Shown here: positions 18,149-28,861 of the stretch, in pieces
Layout of the letters: every line of letters begins with the position of its first letter
Numbering within the stretch: the stretch's first letter is position 1
NCBI GenBank assembly: GCA_045578045.1
Contig: JAZNJM010000064.1
Location: 12,778-76,777 of the forward strand
Direction: 5' to 3'
Origin: SIG653 sp045578045
GTDB lineage: Bacteria > Bacillota > Clostridia > Oscillospirales > CAG-382
DNA length: 64,000 bases
The notes under the pieces: model-generated
Told to the model about the DNA's origin: nothing
The model's input: only the letters and a program-made list of their open reading frames with translations
The model's database searches: none
Translations under genes and position numbers: made by a program

Positions 18149-21100
18149 TTATTCCACAATTTTTCCATTAGCGTCTACAAGAATGTAGCCTTGAGGTTTA
18201 ATTTGATATTCTTTACCATTATCAACTACAGTTTGCTCTTCGAGACTATGGTTGATATAGTAAATAAATTCATTTTCATTTGAATTTCCATTAATCTCTT
18301 TAGAATATCCAACCTTAACAAGTTTATAATTATCGTCAAGGAATTCGTGAGAGTTCATATAGAGATTCTTAGTTGCTTTAAGAGCGCTATTCAATTTTCC
18401 ATAAGTATTAACAATTGTCTGTTTAAGAATACTATATCTTACAGAATAATACTCAGAAAGAACATTATTAGCTTTAAGCTCTGAAGCGTTTTCATATGCT
18501 ATGACGAAATATGGATTTGCTCCGTTTTCAATTGTTTTAAGAAGGAAAGTATCATAGTCTCCTGCAAGGTTAATAGGAGTACTTGTATAGCTCACGCTTC
18601 CATGAAGAACGAATGAAAGGAAAGGAATACTTGCTGAGGCATATATATGCATCGTATTTTCTATTGGAAGACCAAGAATATGATCAGCATATTCCCAAGC
18701 AAATGAGTTTCCTCCAGAAATCATAATTTCGTCATTCTGTTCTGCCATTTTTTCAAGAAGCTGTTTCATCAACATTTTAGAGTCTTCTCTATTAAGAGGA
18801 TCTTCTTTGTTAAAGTCAGATGAAAGGTCGCTTCCTAAAGAAGCAACAGACATATTTTTGATTCCGTATTTTTGCAAATCTTTATAAAGAGAATCATAGA
18901 AAGACATCATTGAATTTGTAGAAATAATACCTTTATGAGAATAGCCATATGCTTGCATAAGAGCATTATATTCTTTTTTGAATGCATTTCTGTTATCGAT
19001 AGTTTTTGAAAGGTGATCCTTAGCGTTGAAATCATCAAATAATTCGTTTTCAATCATATATGTGAATTCGAATTCTGGGAAAAGACCGAATCCATTATCT
19101 TCACAATATTTAACGAGTTTTTTGAATTCTTCGTCTCCGCCAAGCTCTTTCAAAAGCTCAACCTTCGAAGGAACAATAGAGCTTACGCCACCGTTTGCCC
19201 AACCAGACATCTTTATATTGATGTTATCAATCTTTGCTTCTCCTAAAAGCTCTTCGAAAATCTTTACAGTGTTTGCATATGTTGTCAATTTTTCCTTAAT
19301 CTCATAAGGAATACCCATAAATCTATCTGTAGAGTTAATTGCACCAATGGTTTCAAGATAAAGAGGAATATTTTCTTTTTTATCTTCGAGTGCCTTTAAA
19401 ACGCCTTTTTCTGTTAGATAGTTTCTATATTTCTTTGCCATTCCAACATATGAACATTCTTCATCTTCAAGAATAAAAATCTTAAGAGTGAAGTCGCCCG
19501 TATATTTTCTATCAGCCTCAACTGTCCATAGAGCATTTGCTCCAGCAGAAATACCGCCTGTTAAAGCATATGTATCTTTAGGACGAGGATTAAAAGAAGT
19601 ATATGTCTGAACGTATGAATGGTATGAACCTTGTCTTTCTATTACAATATTTGCAAGAGATTCACCCTTTTCAATTATTGCAAAGAAACCACGCTTTCTA
19701 TAAACAAATTCTTCTGTTACTGTATCGTCTGTAGTATCATCAGAAGGAACTTCTTCAACAGTTCCGTCTTCAGCAGGAGCATCGCCTGTCGGAGCATCTT
19801 CTGCTGGAGTATCCTCAGCTGGAGTATCCTCGGCGGGAGTATCCTCGGCGGGAGCATCATCGGGAACGACTGTGTTATTAGTTGTAAGCGTTACTTTTTC
19901 GTTTTCACAAATGCCAAAAACAGGAACTCTAACAACTTCTTTATTAGCTCCGCCAATGGTTGAAAACGCATAATCCTGACCAAATACAGTCTCACTTGTT
20001 GCTACACCCTTTGAATATACGTCTTTAAAATCGTATATTGTTCCACAACCATCAGGAGAGAAAACATAACCGTCATTTGTTACGTTTCCGCATCCAGCAA
20101 AAGGAAGCATCAAAATATTTGAAAGACTGTATTTTTCTGAATCAAAACGAACATTTGAAGAATTACATCTTACAGATACGCCATCCTTATTAAGAGTATA
20201 TTCGAGAGCAAGTCTGAATACGGGAGTTTCAACGTCTGAAGAAACGAATCCAGTTTCAGCGTGGTCTGCATCAAGCTCTTCAAAGCTATAGAATACTCTT
20301 AAATCAGATTCAATATTTTTACGTTCTTGTTCTTTTATGTTTATATCACAAACTGCAAGACCGCCTGTTACAGCAACAGGATATTCTTTTCTCATATCTG
20401 CATTAAGATTACTAAACGTAGCTAATGAACATTCATTCTTAATTTCTTCAACTCTTGAATCTTTAGTTACATCTGCTACATACAACTTATAAAATGCAGC
20501 GAAACGTTTTGCGGCAAAATCTCCATACTGTTCTTTGAATCTCATATAGATATCAAACCAACGATCAAGAGTTACAACCTCAGGAACAAGGTATTTTACA
20601 GACAAACGGCCAATAACATATTCAACACGAAGACCGCCTTTAATATCTTTTGTTGTTATCTGACCATACTGAACAGAATCCTTATAGCTATAAAAGATCT
20701 TTTCAGCTGTACCTTCTGTAAACTTAATAATCAACTGTGAAAAAAGGTTTTGCTTAATTGTATTACTCGTTGCAGAACCGTCAATACCTGTACTTTGGCT
20801 TACGTTATATGGGTTTGAAGTCCAATATCCAACGTAATCATAAACACCATTATCCTGGAGCTTATATCCGTTTTCATCTTGTTTCTCACCTTTTTCAGCC
20901 TTTTTAAGCTTAAGCACGATAATTTCACCAGTGTATGAATCGCAATATAATGCATTACCTTCTCTCACAAGAACCAGCTTCATACTACCAACGGTTTCAT
21001 TACCGAGAATTCTTGTTTCAATTGAGTTAAATCCAGCAATCATATAAGCGGGATCGCGAACTGCCCATATTTCATCTGCTGTCATTTCTCCATCATCATC

Positions 21101-21184
21101 TTTTGCAAAAGCAGAAAACGTTGTTGGAAGGAAAAGTGTCAGCGCAAGAAGCATTACTAAAACTTTTTTCAAAATGTTTTTCAT
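18149..21184 (-). CDS. Secreted DUF5696-type protein
   Basis: A 1011-residue exported protein with a typical signal peptide (residues 1-27, cleavage after AFA; no lipobox Cys). The body resembles the DUF5696 proteins that sit in large clostridial and Paenibacillus sugar-transport operons; the C-terminal half has a TIM-barrel-like layout reminiscent of glycoside hydrolases (for example IKMSGWANGG, FPEFEFTY, MISGGNSFAWEYADHILG), but a catalytic pair cannot be assigned here. A Pro/Ala/Glu/Asp linker of tandem EDTPA units lies at ~residues 440-485 (nt ~19735-19870). Lys/Asp-rich surface composition and export suggest action outside the cell on the transporter's substrate. Position in the middle of the operon supports that. 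Confidence 0.7.
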   Translation of the reverse strand: MKNILKKVLVMLLALTLFLPTTFSAFAKDDDGEMTADEIWAVRDPAYMIAGFNSIETRILGNETVGSMKLVLVREGNALYCDSYTGEIIVLKLKKAEKGEKQDENGYKLQDNGVYDYVGYWTSNPYNVSQSTGIDGSATSNTIKQNLFSQLIIKFTEGTAEKIFYSYKDSVQYGQITTKDIKGGLRVEYVIGRLSVKYLVPEVVTLDRWFDIYMRFKEQYGDFAAKRFAAFYKLYVADVTKDSRVEEIKNECSLATFSNLNADMRKEYPVAVTGGLAVCDINIKEQERKNIESDLRVFYSFEELDADHAETGFVSSDVETPVFRLALEYTLNKDGVSVRCNSSNVRFDSEKYSLSNILMLPFAGCGNVTNDGYVFSPDGCGTIYDFKDVYSKGVATSETVFGQDYAFSTIGGANKEVVRVPVFGICENEKVTLTTNNTVVPDDAPAEDTPAEDTPAEDTPAEDAPTGDAPAEDGTVEEVPSDDTTDDTVTEEFVYRKRGFFAIIEKGESLANIVIERQGSYHSYVQTYTSFNPRPKDTYALTGGISAGANALWTVEADRKYTGDFTLKIFILEDEECSYVGMAKKYRNYLTEKGVLKALEDKKENIPLYLETIGAINSTDRFMGIPYEIKEKLTTYANTVKIFEELLGEAKIDNINIKMSGWANGGVSSIVPSKVELLKELGGDEEFKKLVKYCEDNGFGLFPEFEFTYMIENELFDDFNAKDHLSKTIDNRNAFKKEYNALMQAYGYSHKGIISTNSMMSFYDSLYKDLQKYGIKNMSVASLGSDLSSDFNKEDPLNREDSKMLMKQLLEKMAEQNDEIMISGGNSFAWEYADHILGLPIENTMHIYASASIPFLSFVLHGSVSYTSTPINLAGDYDTFLLKTIENGANPYFVIAYENASELKANNVLSEYYSVRYSILKQTIVNTYGKLNSALKATKNLYMNSHEFLDDNYKLVKVGYSKEINGNSNENEFIYYINHSLEEQTVVDNGKEYQIKPQGYILVDANGKIVE
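19770..19865 (-). repeat. 15-bp tandem repeats encoding an Asp/Glu/Ala/Pro/Thr linker
   Basis: Near-identical 15-base units (plus-strand reading GGAGTATCCTCGGCG and close variants) repeated about five times inside the DUF5696 gene, coding for consecutive (A/T)PAED pentapeptides. Confidence 0.85.
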
Positions 21185-21202
21185 TTAATCTTTTCCTCCC
21201 CT

Positions 21203-23398
21203 CTACATTCGGTATGAAAGTTCAACGTAGATACCATATCCTAAATAGAATACCTTTTGAATCAACGTTGTAAAGAGTATACCAATAAACATAATCAATG
21301 CCATACCAACGATTGTTCCAACGGATGTTATTATATTCTTTCCAATTGAATAATCGTGAATAACCATCATTCCAAAGAATATTAATGCACCTGTCCAGAT
21401 AAGTCCGAGACTTGAAACAAAATTCATTATGGTATATTCGTCAAGAGTTAAAACGTTAGAAAGTATCGTAGAAATAACAACACAAATAAATGCAGGCATC
21501 AATGCATAACATGTCGTTATATAAACGTCTTTTAAGCTTCCTTCTCCATCGAACAAGGTTGTTAAACACCAGTTAGCAACAACCCAAAGAACAACAGGAA
21601 GTATAACTGAAAAGATTTGAATCGTAAAACTGATTCCTACGAAATGAGGATTATATAAATATCCCTGTCCAACTGCTTTATAAAGATATCCTAAAATTGT
21701 AAGAATGAAAATAAACGTTGCGCCCTTAACAGAACCTCTCTTTTCATGTTTAAGATCCCAGAATCCATCGAATGGATGATACATAACGTGATAAACATAA
21801 AGGAATTCTTCCATTAAGGTACGTTTTTCCTTCATTTTTTGTCCACGAAGGTTTACTTTCTTTCTATATTTACTAAATAAACTAAATATAACGCAAACAA
21901 CAACTATAAATACAGGAACAATCCAAACACGATCTTCAATCCATTCTTTGCGATATTTTGTATATGCAAGAGAATAGTTTTCCGTATCATAAGCGTATTT
22001 ATAAAGTTTCATTGCTTCTTCATATTCAGCATCCTGATAATAGCTTTGAGCAATACCAACGTATGCACTGTCAAAGTTATTGTTACTACGGAGAATCTCA
22101 GTATAATAATCAACTACCTTATCATATTCACGGTCGAGCTTACTTTGAAGAGCTTCTACGATAAGATCACCGTATTCAGTGCGTTTGTATACTGTTATTG
22201 TTGAGTTTGTAAAGTCTAAAAGGAGAATTTTTGTTCCCTGATAGGCTATTGCTGTTAAACCATTAACATTTATCTGACCAAGCTGAGTACCAACATCACC
22301 AAAAATATGGAGAAGATTTCCCTGCTCGTCATACGTATATACCTTTGAACGTTTTTTATCAATGATACTCCAAGTACCTGATGGTCCAAGGGCAACGTCT
22401 ACTATCTGAGATGGACCCGAAATAGAGTTTTCAACGTGTGATGCTCCATTAATTGTTATTTCACCCGAAGGAGGATAGAAACCGCCTCTGACAAGAACGT
22501 CTGTTCCGCTTGGGTTAAGCTTTTTAATAGGAGCATAATTAGAATCTCTTGAACGAGAAGAAATTGCGTTTTGTTGTTGACCTTCATCAATGGAGTCTGT
22601 TGTAACATAAATGAATCCATCGCTGTCAATTACACAGTTATTATATTCCGTTGGAACAAACTTTTCAGATTTTGCACGTTGTTCGTCCGTTTGGAACATT
22701 CTCCAAATGTATTGAAAAACATTATAAGTAACTTTTTGAGCCCCAACGAAACCATTGAAAGAGCCATCTCTGTTCATTGAGATAACACCATAGTTTGTAG
22801 TTGAAGAAACAACGTATATACGACCGGCTTTGTCAACAGAAACAGCGATAGGAGTATAAACGCTTTTATCTGGAATAACTTCACTTGCAGGTTCTGAAAC
22901 TATACATTGAAAATTACCCATTTTATCAAAAATAACAATTCTTGATTTTCCTGTATCTGCAACGTAAATTTCACTTTCTGTTACGAAAACACCCTGAGGT
23001 TTGCTTAAAGCATCAGGAACACCATTTTCATTAATAAAAGAGCTTAACATTAATCTGAGATTATAATTCTCATCAAGAGCTACAATTCTGTTGTTAGTTG
23101 TATCGGCAAGATAGACGTGATTAAGATTATCAACGAAAACGTCTCCAATACTACCGAGTGTACCAAAAGAATCAACAGTATATTTGCCGTTATGAACGTT
23201 AGCTTCTGTTATTGACTGAGAAATTGTCGTGCTATTAATATAACTAAGAGGAACGTATGCGTGTGGGCTTTGAGTCATAGCTCCGAATACGTCATATGTA
23301 TATGACGTATAAGGAACAAGAGCTTCAGCGGCAACGCTTCCAATTGTAACTGTAAGCAAGACAGTGAGGAGTAGTACTTTTAATATTTTTTTCTTCAT
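21203..23398 (-). CDS. Membrane protein with NHL repeats, TPR and Yip1 domain
   Basis: A 731-residue protein built from distinct parts. A signal peptide (1-25) leads to an extracellular NHL/beta-propeller region (~55-400; repeats such as VFVDNLNHVYLADTTNNRIV and VFVTESEIYVADTGKSRIVI). Then come one or two TPR-like helices (~425-480, AYVGIAQSYYQDAEYEEAMKLY), a membrane helix (~492-510) and a C-terminal Yip1-like domain with five membrane segments (~540-725, HPFDGFWDLKHE). This architecture is seen in large CUT1 transport operons of Clostridia; its exact job is unknown, and binding of glycan or protein by the propeller is an inference. Intergenic distances of 15-18 bases tie it to both neighbours. 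Confidence 0.8.
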   Translation of the reverse strand: MKKKILKVLLLTVLLTVTIGSVAAEALVPYTSYTYDVFGAMTQSPHAYVPLSYINSTTISQSITEANVHNGKYTVDSFGTLGSIGDVFVDNLNHVYLADTTNNRIVALDENYNLRLMLSSFINENGVPDALSKPQGVFVTESEIYVADTGKSRIVIFDKMGNFQCIVSEPASEVIPDKSVYTPIAVSVDKAGRIYVVSSTTNYGVISMNRDGSFNGFVGAQKVTYNVFQYIWRMFQTDEQRAKSEKFVPTEYNNCVIDSDGFIYVTTDSIDEGQQQNAISSRSRDSNYAPIKKLNPSGTDVLVRGGFYPPSGEITINGASHVENSISGPSQIVDVALGPSGTWSIIDKKRSKVYTYDEQGNLLHIFGDVGTQLGQINVNGLTAIAYQGTKILLLDFTNSTITVYKRTEYGDLIVEALQSKLDREYDKVVDYYTEILRSNNNFDSAYVGIAQSYYQDAEYEEAMKLYKYAYDTENYSLAYTKYRKEWIEDRVWIVPVFIVVVCVIFSLFSKYRKKVNLRGQKMKEKRTLMEEFLYVYHVMYHPFDGFWDLKHEKRGSVKGATFIFILTILGYLYKAVGQGYLYNPHFVGISFTIQIFSVILPVVLWVVANWCLTTLFDGEGSLKDVYITTCYALMPAFICVVISTILSNVLTLDEYTIMNFVSSLGLIWTGALIFFGMMVIHDYSIGKNIITSVGTIVGMALIMFIGILFTTLIQKVFYLGYGIYVELSYRM

Positions 23399-23413
23399 AT
23401 TATTCTTTCCTCC

Positions 23414-24322
23414 TTAGTCTTTCATACCTGAAGTTGACATTGTTTCGATAACGTTACTCTGAGAAATAACAAAAACAATTATTGGAACCGCCATCATAAC
23501 AACAGCAGATGCAGAACCCGCACCAGCACGGGAAATACCAGCGGATACAACCTGACCGATTGCATAGTTAAACGTTTTGAGCTGTTCACTTTGAATATAG
23601 ATTGTTGCGCCAGAATTCCAAAGGTCTTTAAAGCAGAAGATTATAAGGGTTACCCAAGCAGGTTTAACCATTGGCATTGCTATCTTCCAGAAAATCAAGT
23701 TTTCGGAAGCACCTTCAAGACGAGCAGATTCAAGAACTGCATCTGTTACGGATGTTTCCATAAACTGTTTCATAAGGTAAAGACCGTATGTTGTACAGAA
23801 AGCGGGAACAATTACAGCAAAATATGTATCAACCCAATGTAACCAGTTCATTATAATAAAGTTTGTTATACCTGTAACTGTTGAGTTAAACATAAGGGAG
23901 TAAACAATAAGTTTAAACATCCATTTTCTTCCGGGAAACTTAATTTTTGCCAATGCATATGCTGCATATGAAGAGCAAAGAACGTTACCTATTGTACCAA
24001 CAAGTGAAATGAAAACAGTATTAAAAATGTATCTTGAAAAAGGTACCCAAGAGGTTCCCATCAAGCGGAAAAGGTCTTTAAAGTTTTTAAACGTTGGGTT
24101 TTTAACAAAAAATTTAGGAGGATACATCCACAACTCATCCAAGGGTTTGAGAGAGGATGAAATCGCATATACCATAGGAAGAACCATAACCGCACCGAAG
24201 ATAGCAAGAATAAGATTTATTCCAAAATCTCCGCCTGATGAACGGTTAAGACGCTTTGGTTTATCACCTTTTTCTTTTTTATTAAAAAGTTTGATACCAA
24301 ACTTCTTATTAGAACTCGTCAT
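23414..24322 (-). CDS. CUT1 carbohydrate ABC transporter permease (MalG-like), first pair
   Basis: A 302-residue permease with about six helices. The EAA loop is DAVLESARLEGASENLIFWKIAMP (~193-216). The N-terminal ~30 residues are basic and cytoplasmic. The ATG lies one base after the stop codon of the upstream permease, with GGTGGGAG as RBS inside that gene, so translation is coupled. Confidence 0.92.
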   Translation of the reverse strand: MTSSNKKFGIKLFNKKEKGDKPKRLNRSSGGDFGINLILAIFGAVMVLPMVYAISSSLKPLDELWMYPPKFFVKNPTFKNFKDLFRLMGTSWVPFSRYIFNTVFISLVGTIGNVLCSSYAAYALAKIKFPGRKWMFKLIVYSLMFNSTVTGITNFIIMNWLHWVDTYFAVIVPAFCTTYGLYLMKQFMETSVTDAVLESARLEGASENLIFWKIAMPMVKPAWVTLIIFCFKDLWNSGATIYIQSEQLKTFNYAIGQVVSAGISRAGAGSASAVVMMAVPIIVFVISQSNVIETMSTSGMKD

Positions 24323-24323
24323 C

Positions 24324-25325
24324 TTATTCTCCCACCTTTCTTAGTAATTTATTTACCAAAAGGTTAGCACCAAACATCATTAAGAACAACAATGTCGCTA
24401 TTGCAGATGCATAACCAAGTTCAAAACGTTGTCCGCCGTAGTCGTCCAAATGGTGAGTAATTGTATGAGCACAATAGTTTGGGCTTGGGAATCCAACAAG
24501 AGCTGTTATAATTCCACCGAATCCAAATGAGCCAGTAATTGAGAGAATAGCACCAAGCATCATCTGAGGACGCATTGTGGGCAACGTGATATACCAAAGC
24601 TCTTGCCAACGGTTTTTAATTCCGTCAACTGCACCAGCTTCGTAGAGAGATTTATCAACAACCTGAAAACCTGCAATGAACGTAAGGAAGGATGTGCCCA
24701 AGCTGGTCCAGAGCGCGATAGCAATAATAAGTGGGAATATGTATTCTTCATCCTGAAACCAAAGAATTGGATTTGTTATCAGGTTAAGTCTCATAAGCCA
24801 AGAGTTAACAAGTCCGTATTGGTCAGATGCGAAGAAATATGTCCAGATAAGATATATATTACCTGATATTGAAGGTGCATAGAAAAGCAACGTTACAACA
24901 GCACGAATCTTTGGTCTGAGCTCGTTAATAAACCAAGCGAAGAAAAGTGAAAGTAAGTAAGATGCCGGCCCCGTTACACCTGCAAAAACAAAAGTGTTTT
25001 TAATCGCAGTAAGGAATATATCATCTTCAAGGAACAATCTGATATAGTTCTGTGCATAAACTATTTCAGGCCATTCAAGCATATTAAACGTTGTGAAACT
25101 AAGGAAAAATGAGAAAACAACAGGTATTACAGTAAAGAGGAAAAACAAGAAGAAGAAGGGCAAAATCATTACATATGCAACCCAATTGTTTTTAATTTCG
25201 CTTAAAGTCCAAGCGAACTTAGATATGTCTTTTCTTGCTACAACTTTTTCAGTATTTGATTCTGTCTCTTTTGTCGTTTTGGGTTTTACTTCATTTTTCG
25301 TTTTTGTCTTTTGTTCTTTAGACAT
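24324..25325 (-). CDS. CUT1 carbohydrate ABC transporter permease (MalF-like), first pair
   Basis: A 333-residue permease with a Lys/Thr/Glu-rich cytoplasmic N-terminus (~40 residues) and about six helices. The EAA loop is KSLYEAGAVDGIKNRWQELWYITLP (~225-250). GGGAGGG precedes the ATG. It is the second gene of the operon, 59 bases after the giant binding protein. Confidence 0.92.
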   Translation of the reverse strand: MSKEQKTKTKNEVKPKTTKETESNTEKVVARKDISKFAWTLSEIKNNWVAYVMILPFFFLFFLFTVIPVVFSFFLSFTTFNMLEWPEIVYAQNYIRLFLEDDIFLTAIKNTFVFAGVTGPASYLLSLFFAWFINELRPKIRAVVTLLFYAPSISGNIYLIWTYFFASDQYGLVNSWLMRLNLITNPILWFQDEEYIFPLIIAIALWTSLGTSFLTFIAGFQVVDKSLYEAGAVDGIKNRWQELWYITLPTMRPQMMLGAILSITGSFGFGGIITALVGFPSPNYCAHTITHHLDDYGGQRFELGYASAIATLLFLMMFGANLLVNKLLRKVGE

Positions 25326-25384
25326 TTGATACCCTCCCTGTTATTTTTAAGATTAGGGAAGTGCTATATGTTTTTTTGTTTATA

Positions 25385-28300
25385 CTAATCAAGGAATGTT
25401 GCATCTTCAAAATCCCCCGATGTACAAAGTCCAAATTCTTTACGTTTTCTGTCAAACTCGTTATTAATATCTTCAACATAATTTCTAAGAGTATCAACAG
25501 GATCTGCCGAATCGTTATAAACGGAAAGGAATGCAAATCCGCAGTAACGAGCAATAATGTATCCACCTGGATAGTCAGGCATAAGTGTTACATCCTGGAA
25601 CTGAGCAAACAAGTTGTCATATTCAGATTTTGACCATGGCATATTGTAGAGAGCTTCAAGGTTTGCTGTTCCGTATTTTGCGGAAGGACCAAGAAGAGCT
25701 TCAAGTTCATTACCATAATCACTTTGTATTTGAGCTGATGTCCACCACTGGATAAACGTCCAAGCACTAAATGCGTTTTCATCAGTACAACCTTTAAGAA
25801 TAACAACGCCCGATACACCTGCAAGAGCAGTATTGGTTATGGTTCCATCTTGATTGAGATAACCTGGCATTGGTGTAAATTCCCAAAGTCCGTTGATTTC
25901 AGGAGCGAATACTATGAGTTGGTTGTAAGCACTGTAATCGCACCAAGCAAGAGGCATTTCACCTGTACGGAAACGGTTTGCAAAATCGTATGATACAGGG
26001 AATCCATACATTGTTGAAAGCTGACAAGCTTCTTTAAATGAAGCAAGTGAAATATCACAATCAAGGTTAATAGACATACCGTCTGTTTTGGGGAATGTAT
26101 AAGTATACGTTCCGTCTCCGTTGTCTTTTACATACTTATATTCAAAATCAGGACGATTATTTTCATTATACGTTACTTGATAGGTGTTTCTCGTTTCTTC
26201 AAGTTTATCACCAAACTCATCCATATAATGTTCATAATATGTTTTGCCATCGTCAGCAAGTTTTCCGCCATAGTTATAAAGTGTCTCACCCTGCTGATAC
26301 ATCCATGTGAATGAAACGCCTGTTCCCGTTGGGAATCCTATATCCATTTTATTTGCATCAAGGGTGTAGATAATATCATAAAGCTCATCCCAAGTTTTTG
26401 GAACTTCAACGCCAAGCTCTGCAAAAATATCTTTTCTATAGAAAAGCATAGGGAAGCTCATTCCTTCTGGAATTGCGTACGTTACACCGTAAAGCGTAAG
26501 AGGAATTGTTGCGGGTTCAGCAAAACGCTTTTTAACTTCTTCAAAGGAATCAACATCGTCAAAGAATTTGCTATATACGGGATCGTCTTTGTATTTCTGC
26601 ATTCCCGCTTCTGTAAAGTTAAATCCGATTTTCTGAAGCTCAGGGTCGTCAGAATCTGCATCAGGATTATTTACAGCTTTAATTGCATAACGAATAGAAT
26701 AGTTAATAACTGTTCCAGAGTCAAGACCGAAAGTAACGTCTGGGCCTGTTCCAGCAAGAATAGAAGGAAGAAGCGAACCGCCTACAACAATCTTCATTTC
26801 AACGTTTATTCCAGGATACTTTTTAGCAAAGTCATTATCTATAAGATCACGAATAATCTGAGCAGTATCTCTTGAAGCAGAGGTCCAAACAAGAATGGAT
26901 TTGCTTTCGTCAACCGGCTCGTCGTTGTCTGTGAAACTTCCAATTGTTGTATAGTCAGAGAAGAATGACATTATAAATCTCTTAACTTCGCCCCAGAGAG
27001 TTTCAAAGAATCCGCCTTCAGCATCAGGAAGTTTTGCATCAGTTGATTGGAAGAGAATATAGTCAACATCAAGAGGCTGTGCCTGAGTTGACGTTACCCA
27101 AGTACCAAGAGAACCTATCTGTGCTTTAAGGTCAGCAAGCATACCTGCAACCTTTGTTGGTCTTGTTCCCATTTGTTCAAGAATATATGCTGTTTTATCA
27201 AGAACAACAGAGTGGTCTCCCTTATAACCGATAATTTTTTCAAGCTCATCGGAAATGTTTGTAAGGAGTTCGGCTTGTGCCTTAAAACCTTTAAGTACTT
27301 CTGGCATTGAGGTTTCGAATCCATAATCACGGAATTCATCAGGTTCAGAACCTGTTACCATCAATATTTTTCTATAATATCCGTTTATTATATTAAGAGA
27401 GTTTTCAACGTTACTGAGAATATATGCCATATCACCAAGGACAGCTTCCATACGTATGCTATGAACACCCTTTTCAAGATAGAACTTAAAGGTTGTTTCT
27501 CCATCTGTTAAACCCTTGGCTATAAATTCTTGTGAGTAATTAAACTGAAGATTTTTAGCTTCTTCAAATGGAACAACTCCGTCAATGGAAATGCTTCTTG
27601 AAACATACATACCAGCGTATATATCCTGTTTTGCTCTAAGAACAATATTATAAAATCCAGTTTCAGGAATATCAACTCTCCACTCTATCCATTGACCGAG
27701 ATACTGCCATTTATCTCCACCGATTTCATTGAATCTGATTCTGGAAGCATCCCAAGGCTCAGTTATAACGGAAGATGTGTTAGAAATCTGATATATAGTT
27801 TTACTTGATGTGTATGTTGAATGTTCAGCCTGGATCTTAAAAGAAGTTCCATCTTTAACATTATTTTCCTTGCCTTCATTTGCATTGAGATACTCTTCGT
27901 AAGTTGGAGCACTTTCAGCAGTTTTTAAAGTTATTGATTTAACAACTAATGGCTCACGCAAGGTTTTAAGAGTTATCTGATGTTCACCTTTTGACAAATA
28001 AAATTTGAGAGGAGTAGAACTATATCCCGTGGAATCGTAAAAATAGTCTGTCATCCACTCACCAATAAGTTGCTTTTGAGGTTTCTTTTCATTTCCCAAC
28101 GTATCCTGCGGGAAAACACGATCAGGAGTAATTCCAGCCGTCTTATCAAAGAAGTCCTTAGAGTCAGAATATGTATGATTACCTTTCGTATCTGTGTATA
28201 CATCAATCCATTTTCTTGTAAATTCAATAGAACGTGCTTCTTTATATGGAACTACAGAATCGATAAGAATAGCTCTTTCGATGTCTGAGTTTTTTGAAGA

Positions 28301-28861
28301 AGAAACAAGAGTTACAGAAGAATTGCAACCAGACTCCTTAGCTTCGCACTCAGGGCAATGAGATTTCTCGCATTTAGTGCAAACAGAGTATCCCTGATTG
28401 TCAAGAAAAGCTGTAATACCACATTTTTCGCACTCGTACAAATAAATAGAGCCTGTGTAGTATTCCATCTCAATTGAATAAAATGCATCGCCTGGAGAGG
28501 TGATATTAAAAGAAATATCCCCGTCATCACCAATAACAAGAGCGTTAGCAACAGCTTTTCCCTCAGAATCTTTGAAAAGATTGCTTTCAAAGAGATAGGA
28601 AGCGTCAGTATGCTCTTTATCGATTTTGTTAAAATCGACAGAAATTACATCATCGGCGTCTTTGATGTAGTTATACTTTTCCAGATAGTCAGGGTAAGTA
28701 ACTTCTGTCAAAAGTTCTTTCATTTCTTCCAAGGAAGTACGATACATAGAATCCTCGGAAGCCTTGGCTGTTAAACCCATATCAGTAGGTTGCGCTATTA
28801 ATACAATAAATAGCATCAATAACGTAAAAATTCTGACGGGCATAGAACGTTTTTTTGTCAT
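25385..28861 (-). CDS. Giant extracellular solute-binding protein with carbohydrate-binding and zinc-ribbon-like segments
   Basis: A 1158-residue exported protein. The start at 28861 (MTKKRSMPVRIF) has AGGAGG upstream and opens a signal peptide (to ~34, AKAS; no lipobox). The longer frame upstream runs into the promoter. The first ~620 residues hold beta-rich modules that look like carbohydrate-binding domains (for example WQYLGQWIEWRVDIPETGFY at ~388). They contain a cysteine-rich insert with Cys at 144, 147, 161, 164, 169, 172 and 179. Residues ~650-1110 are a family-1 binding-protein fold (ILVWTSASRD start, GPDVTFGLDSG, SFPMLFYRKDIF, TWDELYDIIYTL). Usual binding proteins are 400-560 residues. 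It feeds the two permease pairs downstream; tethering to the cell is not evident from sequence. Confidence 0.85.
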   Translation of the reverse strand: MTKKRSMPVRIFTLLMLFIVLIAQPTDMGLTAKASEDSMYRTSLEEMKELLTEVTYPDYLEKYNYIKDADDVISVDFNKIDKEHTDASYLFESNLFKDSEGKAVANALVIGDDGDISFNITSPGDAFYSIEMEYYTGSIYLYECEKCGITAFLDNQGYSVCTKCEKSHCPECEAKESGCNSSVTLVSSSKNSDIERAILIDSVVPYKEARSIEFTRKWIDVYTDTKGNHTYSDSKDFFDKTAGITPDRVFPQDTLGNEKKPQKQLIGEWMTDYFYDSTGYSSTPLKFYLSKGEHQITLKTLREPLVVKSITLKTAESAPTYEEYLNANEGKENNVKDGTSFKIQAEHSTYTSSKTIYQISNTSSVITEPWDASRIRFNEIGGDKWQYLGQWIEWRVDIPETGFYNIVLRAKQDIYAGMYVSRSISIDGVVPFEEAKNLQFNYSQEFIAKGLTDGETTFKFYLEKGVHSIRMEAVLGDMAYILSNVENSLNIINGYYRKILMVTGSEPDEFRDYGFETSMPEVLKGFKAQAELLTNISDELEKIIGYKGDHSVVLDKTAYILEQMGTRPTKVAGMLADLKAQIGSLGTWVTSTQAQPLDVDYILFQSTDAKLPDAEGGFFETLWGEVKRFIMSFFSDYTTIGSFTDNDEPVDESKSILVWTSASRDTAQIIRDLIDNDFAKKYPGINVEMKIVVGGSLLPSILAGTGPDVTFGLDSGTVINYSIRYAIKAVNNPDADSDDPELQKIGFNFTEAGMQKYKDDPVYSKFFDDVDSFEEVKKRFAEPATIPLTLYGVTYAIPEGMSFPMLFYRKDIFAELGVEVPKTWDELYDIIYTLDANKMDIGFPTGTGVSFTWMYQQGETLYNYGGKLADDGKTYYEHYMDEFGDKLEETRNTYQVTYNENNRPDFEYKYVKDNGDGTYTYTFPKTDGMSINLDCDISLASFKEACQLSTMYGFPVSYDFANRFRTGEMPLAWCDYSAYNQLIVFAPEINGLWEFTPMPGYLNQDGTITNTALAGVSGVVILKGCTDENAFSAWTFIQWWTSAQIQSDYGNELEALLGPSAKYGTANLEALYNMPWSKSEYDNLFAQFQDVTLMPDYPGGYIIARYCGFAFLSVYNDSADPVDTLRNYVEDINNEFDRKRKEFGLCTSGDFEDATFLD

